This document shows, piece by piece, positions 41,785-50,096 of a stretch of DNA of 64,000 bases. The position numbers were made by a program, and so were the translations under genes. The stretch spans positions 1-64,000 of the forward strand of contig NZ_BJDX01000010.1 in assembly GCF_005405365.1 (NCBI RefSeq), written 5' to 3'. Each line of letters opens with the position of its first letter. Within the stretch, counting starts at the first letter, position 1. The notes below the pieces were generated by a model that worked only from the letters and a program-made list of their open reading frames with translations, made no database searches and was not told the origin of the DNA. Source of the stretch: Enterococcus xiangfangensis (GTDB lineage Bacteria > Bacillota > Bacilli > Lactobacillales > Enterococcaceae).

Positions 41785-42421
41785 GCTTTCCCACTTCTTT
41801 CTTTTGTTCCTTGCGATTAAATACATGCTGCGCTTCTTGAATTTCACCGCGAATGCTGGACATTTCTTCGTCCAATTGATAGGCCGCCTCAGCAGCACGG
41901 AATAAACGTCTTTGGATCTCTTCAGGAATTTGTCCTTTATATTTATAATTCATCGAATGTTCAATAGTCGCCCAAAAATTCATCGACAATGTCCGAATTT
42001 GGATTTCTGCGAGTAATTTTTTTTCGCCTTCCAACATTTGGACAGGGTATTCGATAACTAAGTGATATGAACGATAGCCGCTGGCTTTTCGGTTTGTAAT
42101 GTAGTCTCGTTCTTGAATGATCTTCATATCATTTCGCCGCCGTAAAATTTCTACGACTAGCGGAATATCTTCCACAAACTGACACATGATGCGCATTCCC
42201 GCCATATCAGACATCTCGTCTTCTAGCCGATTCAACGGGATCCCCCGCAGTTCTGCCTTGTTGGTGATGCTTTCTACAGGTTTAACACGTCCGGTCACAA
42301 ATTCAATCGGAACATGTTCTCCACTCGTTCGATATTGTTTGCGTAATCCGCGTAATTTTATTTTTAACTCAGCTACTGCCAATTCATAAGGCGCAAGAAA
42401 TGTATCCCAGTCTCTCTCCAT
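41756..42421 (-). CDS. relQ: Small alarmone synthetase RelQ
   Basis: The 221-residue protein is a single-domain (p)ppGpp synthetase: the synthetase core shows RVKPVESITNKAELRGI, MAGMRIMCQFVEDI, NRKASGYRSYHLVIEYP and EIQIRTLSMNFWATIEHSMNYK with Arg, Lys, Asp and Glu residues. No hydrolase domain, so it only makes alarmone, as a tetramer. In E. faecalis RelQ gives basal ppGpp and antibiotic tolerance. First gene of the relQ-nadK-rlu operon. Confidence 0.93.
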   Translation of the reverse strand: MERDWDTFLAPYELAVAELKIKLRGLRKQYRTSGEHVPIEFVTGRVKPVESITNKAELRGIPLNRLEDEMSDMAGMRIMCQFVEDIPLVVEILRRRNDMKIIQERDYITNRKASGYRSYHLVIEYPVQMLEGEKKLLAEIQIRTLSMNFWATIEHSMNYKYKGQIPEEIQRRLFRAAEAAYQLDEEMSSIRGEIQEAQHVFNRKEQKKEVGKHDSKDRNHP

Positions 42422-42631
42422 TATAGATCCCCCGCTTCTATTTCCATTCCTTACTTATCTTATCATAAACTTTCATTTCGATAGAAAAAAATGTCATATT
42501 TTTGTCTCTTAACAAATATTACAAGACGCTAACATTTTCACAAATTCAATTCTAATTGTTTGACTATTTAACACATTTTATGTAAGGATACCTAATATTA
42601 GAAGTTTTTTAAGATCAGGAGTAGAATAAAT

Positions 42632-43240
42632 TTGAGTAAAGAAATTGAAATCGAATTCAAGAGTATGCTAACAAATGATGACTACGAACACTTGTTACAT
42701 TACTATACGATTACGAACGATCAATTTGTCATACAGACGAATCTCTATTTCGATACCGCCGATTTCCAACTGAAACAACATGGTATGGGACTAAGAATTC
42801 GCCGCTTTGCCGAAAAAGCGGAAGCAACTTTAAAAGTTCCCCAAACGATCGGTCTTTTAGAAATCACCGACACACTCACCCTTGCTGATACAGAGCAAGC
42901 GTTGCAAAATAATCAATTCACCTCCCAGGCTACAGAAATATTAGCGCAACTGCGCAATCTGGCTATTTCCTTAACTGACTTGCAGTTGATTGGACAATTG
43001 ACGACGAAAAGAGTCGAGTTCATGATCCCAGAAGGAAAACTAGCTTTAGATGAAAGCTGGTACAGTGACCAGCATGACTTTGAATTGGAAATAGAAGTTG
43101 CCGATGCTAGTTATGGTGAAGCTGAATTTAAACAATTGCTGAAAAAATTTCAGCTGCCTTATCGAAAAACACAAAATAAAATTGTTCGTGCCGTCGCTGC
43201 ACAACAGAAACGGGATAAAAAGACGGAGGGATTCCAGTGA
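42632..43240 (+). CDS. CYTH-domain protein (YjbK-type triphosphatase)
   Basis: The 202-residue protein opens with the CYTH signature ExExK (KEIEIEFKSML) and continues with the triphosphate tunnel strands (TNLYFDTADFQLKQHGMGLR; EATLKVPQT; ELEIEVADASYG). These enzymes cleave inorganic triphosphate or related polyphosphates. TTG start behind CAGGAG. The stop overlaps the next gene (spxH) by 4 bases. The relQ neighbour across the gap is a common association. Confidence 0.85.
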   Translation: MSKEIEIEFKSMLTNDDYEHLLHYYTITNDQFVIQTNLYFDTADFQLKQHGMGLRIRRFAEKAEATLKVPQTIGLLEITDTLTLADTEQALQNNQFTSQATEILAQLRNLAISLTDLQLIGQLTTKRVEFMIPEGKLALDESWYSDQHDFELEIEVADASYGEAEFKQLLKKFQLPYRKTQNKIVRAVAAQQKRDKKTEGFQ

Positions 43241-43884
43241 TAGAGATTTATTTGTTTGTTAATCCAATTGGCAAAAGTTGTTTATCGATTGAACGACGAA
43301 TCATTGATTTAATCAAAGCCTACGATATAAATATCCAGCTGCGTCTGATCCCTATTATGAATTTACAGACAGTTTCAGAGTTCATGAATCGGCTGGGTGT
43401 ATCGGAAAAAGATACTCAATTACGAACAGAATTATCCCAAGAAATTCATTCTGCGACACTCGATGCCAAAGCCGCTCATTTGCAAGGAAAAAAACGTGGG
43501 CGCGACTTCCTGATTGAGCTGCAAAAAGTCGTTGGTGAACAAAAACAACCTTATTCAAAAAAATTAGCTATTCAGCTTTTCAATAAGGTCGGCGGCGATT
43601 TAGAAATGTTTTTAGAAGATCGCCACTCGGACTTTGTTCAAGAAGCATTCTTAGCCGATCAGCAAATTGCCCATGAAATGAAGATTACCTCTCATCCTTC
43701 AGCGGTGATTTATAATTATGGTGAAGGGTGTGACACAGGAATTCTCATTGAAGGGTGCGACATGATTCATCATATTTTAGACACCTACAATACAAAAGAA
43801 TCATTGCTCGCCTTTTTAGAGCTGCAAAATAAAAATGCGTCATTCAGGCGCTCTGAGTTTGATCATCATTTGTCACTGGTTTAA
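43237..43884 (+). CDS. spxH: ClpXP adaptor SpxH (YjbH), DsbA fold
   Basis: The 215-residue protein starts with a thioredoxin-type strand and a degenerate active site (LFVNPIGKSCLSIERRIID), followed by a DsbA-type helical insert and a late ITSHPSAVIYNYG cis-Pro strand. YjbH/SpxH binds Spx and delivers it to ClpXP; the spxA gene is 5 kb away in the same window. GTG start in GTGA overlap with the CYTH gene. It is less likely a redox enzyme, since one of two usual cysteines is missing. Confidence 0.85.
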   Translation: MIEIYLFVNPIGKSCLSIERRIIDLIKAYDINIQLRLIPIMNLQTVSEFMNRLGVSEKDTQLRTELSQEIHSATLDAKAAHLQGKKRGRDFLIELQKVVGEQKQPYSKKLAIQLFNKVGGDLEMFLEDRHSDFVQEAFLADQQIAHEMKITSHPSAVIYNYGEGCDTGILIEGCDMIHHILDTYNTKESLLAFLELQNKNASFRRSEFDHHLSLV

Positions 43885-43982
43885 AGATATTTCCAGCCTT
43901 TTTCTAACGCTGACAGAAGATACGACAGCACTTGGGATTCTCATCGATCGCATTTTACACGATGTTTCCACATCTAAAAAAT

Positions 43983-44022
43983 AAAAGGGAGCGTGACAAA
44001 AGTCTTGTCACGCTCCCTTTTT
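43983..44022. terminator. Terminator after spxH
   Basis: AAAAGGGAGCGTGACAA with its complement and T-run; it may serve both sides. Confidence 0.88.
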
Positions 44023-44146
44023 CCGAATAAACGGTAAGAAGCAGCTTCTTCGAAAAGATGCCGACATCTCACAAAAATTTGAAAATAATTTTTAGAAATC
44101 CCTTCTTGTTTCTTGAAGCCACCCTACCTATCATAACCTTATTTTG

Positions 44147-45964
44147 CTAGTTCTTTAATTTGCCTACTAACTCTTCTAATTCATCTAACCGACGAGCAAA
44201 AATTTCCATCGCATCTTCGATATAAGTTGGCTGGGTCATATCGACGCCAGCTTTTTTCATAACTTCAATTGGATAATCGCTGCTGCCTGATTTTAAGTAA
44301 GTCAAGTATTTCTCTAATGCCTCAGGCTCCCCTTCAACGATTCTTTTTGCTAACGCACTTGCCACTGAAAAACCAGTTGCATATTGATAGACATAATAGT
44401 TGTAGTAAAAATGCGGAATTCTTGACCATTCATCTTTGATTTCTTCATCGTTTACTACGATAGGACCATAATATTTCGCATTCAATTCGCTATAGAACTC
44501 ACTCAAATGTTCGCTAGTCAACGGATTACCCGCTGCATCTTCAGTATGAATAAAATGTTCAAATTCTGCAAACTGTGTTTGGCGGAAAATCGTCCCTTTG
44601 AAACCATCCAAATAATGATTGATGATATAAACTTGAACTTCGGGATCTTTTTCTGTTTCTAGCAAATAACTTGTTAACAAATTTTCATTCGTCGTCGAGG
44701 CGATCTCAGCTAAGAAAATCGAATAATCACCATAGACATACGGTTGAGAATGACGTGTGAAATAACTATGGACGCTGTGTCCCATCTCATGAACCAATGT
44801 ATAAAGTTCATCTAGTCGATCGTGCCAATTCAATAAAATATAGGGTTGGGTGTCATAGGCTCCGGAAGAATATGCACCGCTGCGTTTGCCTTGATTTTCA
44901 ACAACATCGATCCAACGCTCTGCAAAAGCTTTCTTTACAACTTCTAAGTATTCTTCACCTAATGGGCTCAACGCAGCGAGAACTTTTTCTTGTGCTTCTT
45001 CGTAAGTGAATTTTATCGGTGAAGCAGCCAAAAGCGGTGTGTATAGATCATACATGTGAAGTTCTTCTACTCCCAGCAATTCTTTTCGTAATTCTACATA
45101 ACGATGCAGCAGCGGTAAGTATTGATTGACTACTAACGTCAGTGTTTCATAAACGTCTTCTGGGATATGGTTCCCGCTTAATGCCGCTTCGCGCGCTGAT
45201 CGATACCCGCGGACTTTTGCTTTATAATTATGGCCTTTAATATGGGTGCTCAATGTTGACGCAAATGTATTGCGGAATTGATGATAAACGGTGTACAAAG
45301 CCTGAAATGCTTGCTTGCGAACGGTACGATCCGTGCTTTCTAGTAACTGACCATAAACACCATGCGTCAATTGGACATCTTCGCCGGCTTCATTTTTGAC
45401 TACAGGAAATTTCAAATCTGCATTATTCATAACAGAAAAAGTATCCGCTGAGCTGCCGAAGATCTCACTAGCCCCTGCTAGTAACGCTTCTTGTTCGGCT
45501 GGTAAAATATGTGCTCTTTCAGAAATAATTTGTTCAACAAAATGACGATACAAAGCTAGTTTAGGTTCTGCTTCAAAAAAGTCTTGAATCTCTTGATCTG
45601 ACAGTTGCAACATTTCTGGTTCAAACCAGCTAACAGCTTCGCTAACTTGAGCGATTAAACTGGATGCTCGCGCATAAAGTGCTTGATTGCCTGTATTGGC
45701 AGTATCCTCATCATTTTTTAAATGGGCGTAAACATAAATTACTTCTGCTTTGCGATAAATATCTAACACATATTCGATCGCAGCTAAAAATTCTGCTGCT
45801 CCTTGTCCCAAGCTGCCTTTGACCGTATCGACTTCTGTTAATTCTTTAGACAACGCTTGAAATTTTTCTTCAAACGCAGCATCATCTGCAAAAATTTTAG
45901 TCAAGTCCCAAGTCAATTCAGCCGGTACTTCTTGGCGTTTTGGCAATTGTTTTGCTTCACTCAT
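44147..45964 (-). CDS. pepF: Oligoendopeptidase F
   Basis: This M3B metallopeptidase of 605 residues has the zinc motif LVHEMGHSVHSYF (HExxH) near residue 390 with the third ligand Glu in FLAEIASTTNE. It cleaves 7-17-mer peptides in the cytosol; in lactic bacteria it aids peptide nutrition and turnover. Start at MSEAKQLPKR behind AAGGAGTG; the longer frame is unlikely. It lies next to coiA, a common order in Firmicutes. Confidence 0.93.
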   Translation of the reverse strand: MSEAKQLPKRQEVPAELTWDLTKIFADDAAFEEKFQALSKELTEVDTVKGSLGQGAAEFLAAIEYVLDIYRKAEVIYVYAHLKNDEDTANTGNQALYARASSLIAQVSEAVSWFEPEMLQLSDQEIQDFFEAEPKLALYRHFVEQIISERAHILPAEQEALLAGASEIFGSSADTFSVMNNADLKFPVVKNEAGEDVQLTHGVYGQLLESTDRTVRKQAFQALYTVYHQFRNTFASTLSTHIKGHNYKAKVRGYRSAREAALSGNHIPEDVYETLTLVVNQYLPLLHRYVELRKELLGVEELHMYDLYTPLLAASPIKFTYEEAQEKVLAALSPLGEEYLEVVKKAFAERWIDVVENQGKRSGAYSSGAYDTQPYILLNWHDRLDELYTLVHEMGHSVHSYFTRHSQPYVYGDYSIFLAEIASTTNENLLTSYLLETEKDPEVQVYIINHYLDGFKGTIFRQTQFAEFEHFIHTEDAAGNPLTSEHLSEFYSELNAKYYGPIVVNDEEIKDEWSRIPHFYYNYYVYQYATGFSVASALAKRIVEGEPEALEKYLTYLKSGSSDYPIEVMKKAGVDMTQPTYIEDAMEIFARRLDELEELVGKLKN

Positions 45965-46101
45965 AAAAACACTCCTTACTCGTTTGCTTTTTAAGCATAA
46001 CTCTCCTGGCAGTCGTTGCTCTCCCACAAATGTCGAACAAATACCGCATTGATTTTCAATCTCAATCTTACCACAATTTAGGAAAAAGTATTTTTAAAAG
46101 C

Positions 46102-47103
46102 TCAGCGGATCGCTGAAATTTTAGCTTTTTTTTGACAAAAAATCGCTTCAAGATAAAGTCTTTCTAAAATCTCTTGCTGATCCACCTGATGAAAGATCCA
46201 TTCTTTTTGATTTTCGGCACGATAGGCTAAAAATTTTTGGAAAATAAGCGAAGCATTCTTTGCCTCTTTTTGAAACAAATAACGGAAGACCAAGAGATCT
46301 TCTTGATAAAAAAAGAAATAGCGACTGGGGAAATACATCCACTCAGGCAAAAACAACAGGTGACGGTGCTCCTGATAGAAGTAGTGCTGCAATCCCCGAA
46401 TTTTGGGATTTTTTTGAACTAACTTCATACTCAACGCCAACTTCCAGCTATTTCTTTTCTCAATAGTAGGAAAAAGCGGGATTGGCCGTTCAAAAACAGT
46501 CGACTGAAAAATTTCATTTAGCGACTGTGAATAACTAGGCCAGCAAGTTTCTCGATAACTAAACTGCTCCCCTTCATAAATATGATAAAGCAGTCGAAGC
46601 TGATCTTTTTCCAACAACCATAAATGGATCCCTTTTACTTGATCGAATGAACAAAATTGCCGTTGCAAGTGTGTCAGCCGATCTGCCGGCCATAATTTCT
46701 GCCCCAACAGCCACCAATTTTGATACCCTTTTTGCTTATAACCATTGATCCGTTTAGCCAAGCGCGAACCATTTATCACGGAACATTGGATTTCTACAGC
46801 CAAATTTCCTTGCAATAAATCTGGTCGCTGTGCCAGATCAGCTAGCGGTTCTTCCATTTTCCAACCGCATTCAAAACGGCTGCCCCAGTCTAAAAACAGT
46901 TGTTTCAACTGTAAATGTTCCTGTGTTTCGCCTTCACTCAAACCAAAACAATTAGACCCGCTAATATGAGCAAAATGTGGAATCTTTATTTTTCCCGCTT
47001 TACAAATCACTGGCTCGCCGCAATCCGGACAAAAACAGTTCTTTTCATCACGCCGCGCTGAAGCCGTGATTAGCTTTTTTTCCTCCGTGTAAGCAAACAA
47101 CAT
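46102..47103 (-). CDS. coiA: Competence-associated protein CoiA
   Basis: The 333-residue protein has the CoiA N-terminal zinc motif (CFCPDCGEPVICKAGKIKIP, then HFAH) and a nuclease-like core (LAVEIQCS, with the PD-(D/E)XK-type Glu-X-Gln). CoiA in streptococci and bacilli aids recombination of incoming DNA during transformation. The presence of coiA does not prove natural competence. Start MLFAYTEEKK after GAGGTG. Neighbours pepF and mecA fit. Confidence 0.88.
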   Translation of the reverse strand: MLFAYTEEKKLITASARRDEKNCFCPDCGEPVICKAGKIKIPHFAHISGSNCFGLSEGETQEHLQLKQLFLDWGSRFECGWKMEEPLADLAQRPDLLQGNLAVEIQCSVINGSRLAKRINGYKQKGYQNWWLLGQKLWPADRLTHLQRQFCSFDQVKGIHLWLLEKDQLRLLYHIYEGEQFSYRETCWPSYSQSLNEIFQSTVFERPIPLFPTIEKRNSWKLALSMKLVQKNPKIRGLQHYFYQEHRHLLFLPEWMYFPSRYFFFYQEDLLVFRYLFQKEAKNASLIFQKFLAYRAENQKEWIFHQVDQQEILERLYLEAIFCQKKAKISAIR

Positions 47104-47184
47104 TTTTTTCACCTCAAAAAAAGATACGCAATTTCTCAGCTGAAAAAAATTTTTATTCATTATCTTTGATCTGATTTTTTAATG

Positions 47185-47217
47185 AAAAAAGGTCTGCGAC
47201 TTGAGCCGCAGACCTTC
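47185..47217 (-). terminator. Terminator of mecA
   Basis: Minus-strand stem AAGGTCTGCG/CGCAGACCTT with U-run, about 50 bp after mecA. Confidence 0.88.
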
Positions 47218-47265
47218 AGCATCTTTCAACAACTATTTTTCTGAAAGATACTTTAGTTAAATTTT

Positions 47266-47910
47266 TTAATTGAAATACAAACGAGTCGTCTCAATCGCAT
47301 CTTGCTTCATTAAAAGTTTCCCGTATTCTTCCAACATTTCTGTAGATACAGAAGAATCTTGCGCATACTCTAAAATCTCTGCTGTAACATCGGAAAGCGT
47401 ATACTCACCAAACGTTTCAGGATCAAAGTAAACCTGCAAATAGTACGTCTCATTTAATAGATACAAATCACACCAGGCATCATCTAAAAAGTGATAGCTT
47501 GCTAATTCGATCATATCTTCAAAACTACCTAACTGAAAAACGCGTAAACGGCTTGCTTCTCCGCTGTCATCCAGACTTTCAGAGTTGGCTAAGATTTGTT
47601 GACGAATCAATTGATCAAAATCATTTGACTCGAACTCGGCAGAATCATTCATCTTATTAAGATCTTCTGGCGTCAGATTTTTACTGATAAATAGTTCTAA
47701 ACCGTCATTTTTGGGAAGCACTTGAAAAGTAACTGCTTCACTGCTTTTGAACTCATCTTCAATATCGACTTCTTCTAAGATACTGTAAAAGAAAGATTCG
47801 ATCTCGCGATGGTTTCCTAGTAAATCTAAGAAAGTAATTCCACGTTCAGCTAGATCTTCATTCTCAATAATAACTCGGATCGTATTCTCATTGATGTGTT
47901 CCATCTCCAT
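47266..47910 (-). CDS. mecA: Adaptor protein MecA
   Basis: The 214-residue ClpC adaptor has the MecA N terminus (MEMEHINENTIRVIIENEDL, ERGITFLDLLGN), an acidic linker (85-110), and the C-terminal ClpC-binding domain (RVFQLGSFEDMIELASYHF). It targets proteins such as ComK or Spx-group factors and regulates ClpCP. This is unrelated to the staphylococcal methicillin-resistance gene of the same symbol. The start follows GAGGTG; a longer reading (MRCAN) is unlikely. Confidence 0.92.
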   Translation of the reverse strand: MEMEHINENTIRVIIENEDLAERGITFLDLLGNHREIESFFYSILEEVDIEDEFKSSEAVTFQVLPKNDGLELFISKNLTPEDLNKMNDSAEFESNDFDQLIRQQILANSESLDDSGEASRLRVFQLGSFEDMIELASYHFLDDAWCDLYLLNETYYLQVYFDPETFGEYTLSDVTAEILEYAQDSSVSTEMLEEYGKLLMKQDAIETTRLYFN

Positions 47911-48146
47911 ATTGGCACACCTCACTTTAAAGATAGATTATATGTTCATTGTAACTGATTACTTCTAAAAGTAAAGAAAGCCGTTGAATTTTATTGAAAA
48001 CTATAAATAAAAGCAACAAATCAGTTTCTATCAATGAAAAATCTTCCATTTCACCTGTTTTCTCTAACTCATCGAGTGAAAAAAAATATACTGGCCTTTT
48101 TGAATCCTAACTAGCGTTCACTTTCCATGAATCAATAACGGCAGAC

Positions 48147-48173
48147 AAAAAAATACCCCGACTCAGCGGGGCA
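48147..48173 (-). terminator. Terminator of spxA
   Basis: Minus-strand stem GCCCCG/CGGGGT with U-run, directly after the gene. Confidence 0.85.
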
Positions 48174-48179
48174 CTACTT

Positions 48180-48578
48180 TTATAATCCAGCCATCAATTG
48201 GGCTTGACGTAATTCATATTGGCGAACGTCACGTGGTAAGAATCGACGAATTTCATCTTCGTTGAAACCAACTTGCAAACGTTTCTCATCTATCATAATC
48301 GGACGACGCAACAATCCAGGGTTCTCTTTAACTAAATCCAATAATTCTTTCAGTGACAATTCATCTAAATCCATATTCAACTTTTGGAAAACTTTTGAAC
48401 GAGTCGAAATGATTTCTTCCGTTCCGTCTTCAGTCATTTGTAAGATGGCCTTCAACTCATCAATATTCAATGGCTCAGAAAAGATATTACGTTCAACATA
48501 AGGAATCTCATGTTCCTGCAGCCAAGCACGTGCTTTCCGACATGATGTACAACTAGGGGAAGTATATAGCGTTAACAT
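48180..48578 (-). CDS. spxA: Transcriptional regulator Spx
   Basis: The 132-residue ArsC-fold regulator carries the redox switch CxxC in [15 protein letters not shown] (Cys10, Cys13) and the contact region with RNA polymerase alpha near Gly52/Arg (EEIISTRSK). It governs disulfide stress genes and is degraded by ClpXP through SpxH. Start [10 protein letters not shown] follows GGAGTGATATGT. The closing [20 protein letters not shown] is family-typical. Confidence 0.94.
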   Translation of the reverse strand: MLTLYTSPSCTSCRKARAWLQEHEIPYVERNIFSEPLNIDELKAILQMTEDGTEEIISTRSKVFQKLNMDLDELSLKELLDLVKENPGLLRRPIMIDEKRLQVGFNEDEIRRFLPRDVRQYELRQAQLMAGL

Positions 48579-48587
48579 ACATATCAC

Positions 48588-49359
48588 TCCTTTTCTTGAC
48601 TCTCAATTTTTTTGTAACAGGTAATTACCACTTCCTGCTATCTGTTTCTATTATACAAAAAAAAGGTAACAAAAAAAAGAGCTGTCTTGCTTTTTTTTTA
48701 CAAATATTAACGTTATTTAATCTAAAGCGACCAAATATAAGCTATCACGACACTTCGGCTGTTTTAAGATGAGAAAACAGTGGCATATTTTTCATTTAAT
48801 AATGTGATATAACACATCGTATATCTGTACTATTTTTTGTTTCATTTTTAACAAACAATCGATTTTATTTTTTTTTGAATTTTTTTATCTTCTCAAAATG
48901 GAACAATATTTTTTTGTAAAAACAGAAAAACCATATATAAAACTTTATATATCAAGCTCTTTTTAGAATTATTTTAAAATAGAACAACACTTGAAATATT
49001 GCAATCAGCTTTTTATAGTTATTTTATTTTATGTTCGCCATCGTTTTCCTGTACTAGCTGTTTTGCTGAGACAACTTTCTGAGAATAGATACAGTTTTCA
49101 ATTAGCCAAAAAAATAAAAAATAAATTCGTTCATTAAATAAAATTAAAACACTCTTTTTTTACCGATTTTCACCCTTCCAATCATTATTTTTCTCCTTAA
49201 GAATATTTTTGATTGATTAAGAATCATGTTTTTTTCAATAAATTAAATCCTACATAACATAACAAGTGATACCTTAGATGATACATTTTTCATTTGATTT
49301 CATCAAAACCAGTAGATTTTTGCTATAATAAAACTAGTCAAAATTTAGGAGTGAGTCGA
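48588..49359. other. AT-rich intergenic region without a visible gene
   Basis: About 770 bp of very AT-rich DNA with long A and T runs. A -10 (TATAAT, about 48650-48655, minus) for spxA and an extended -10 (TGCTATAAT, 49321-49329) for the HAD gene mark the edges. A small AT palindrome sits near 48934-48955. No ORF longer than about 40 codons with a ribosome binding site was found; the region may be a horizontally eroded gene or AT-rich binding region. Confidence 0.4.
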
Positions 49360-50079
49360 TTGATTCAAGGAATTGTATTTGATTTAGATGATACCTTATA
49401 TGAACAACAGGCGCCGTTTGCTGCCGCAATTACTGCCTTATTTCCAACTTTCCCGCAAACAAAAATGAATACATTATTCATCAGCTTTCGTCACTACAGT
49501 GATTTGCATTACTTAAAATCGATCACCGGCGAATGGTCTTTAGCAAAAATGCGCTATGAAAGAATCCGACTTGCATTTGCTGATTTTGATTTTGTCCCGG
49601 CCGATTCTGAGTTGGATGCATTTCAAGGAGCCTATGATCGTGCGCTGCAATCGATCGTCCTGCCAGCCGAAATCAGTGCTTCGCTAGATTATTTGAATCA
49701 ACAAGGAACTCCGATCGGAATCATTACTAATGGACCCGTAAATCGGCAAACAGATAAAATCAACGCCTTACAACTGACCAATTGGATCGATCAAGAAAAT
49801 ATCATCATCTCTGATGGCGTACAGATCCAAAAACCGGATCCTGGTATTTTTCGTTTAATGGAAGCAAAATTGAACTTGACGCCTGATTCGCTTTTATACG
49901 TGGGTGATAGTTTTGATAACGATGTACTCGGCGCAAAAGCTGCCGGCTGGTCTGTTTGGTGGTTCAATCATCAAAGACGAATGATCCCAAGTGATCAAAC
50001 AGCAATTTATGATGACGAACTCACAAGTTTTAAAGAATTGAACAACGCCTTCATCACAAAAAAAAGTTTGCAACGCTAA
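49360..50079 (+). CDS. HAD-family hydrolase
   Basis: The 239-residue protein has the HAD motifs: IVFDLDDTLYEQ with both Asp (motif I), IITNGPVNRQ (motif II), KPDPGIFRLM (Lys, motif III) and LYVGDSFDNDVLGAKAAGW (motif IV). The TTG start (49360) follows AGGAGTGAG; an upstream ATG would lie in front of the -10 box at 49321-49329. Its cap type is like YjjG/haloacid dehalogenase subgroup I phosphatases. Substrate unknown, with nucleotide monophosphates possible. Confidence 0.8.
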   Translation: MIQGIVFDLDDTLYEQQAPFAAAITALFPTFPQTKMNTLFISFRHYSDLHYLKSITGEWSLAKMRYERIRLAFADFDFVPADSELDAFQGAYDRALQSIVLPAEISASLDYLNQQGTPIGIITNGPVNRQTDKINALQLTNWIDQENIIISDGVQIQKPDPGIFRLMEAKLNLTPDSLLYVGDSFDNDVLGAKAAGWSVWWFNHQRRMIPSDQTAIYDDELTSFKELNNAFITKKSLQR

Positions 50080-50096
50080 GCGCTGCAAACTTTTTT
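50058..50096. terminator. Bidirectional terminator between the HAD and SNF2 genes
   Basis: AAGTTTGCA/TGCAAACTT stem with internal GC pairs, A-run and T-run on both sides, overlapping the ends of both genes. Confidence 0.85.

Noticed and set aside
46237..46466. Two overlapping plus-strand frames opposite coiA
   Set aside because: Low-complexity antisense translations without ribosome binding sites; coiA on the other strand explains the open frames.
47266..47910. mecA as beta-lactam resistance gene
   Set aside because: The product is the 214-residue ClpC adaptor, not a penicillin-binding protein.
48934..48955. AT palindrome as an origin or terminator
   Set aside because: Only A/T pairs in a very AT-rich stretch; expected by chance and lacking any accompanying signal.
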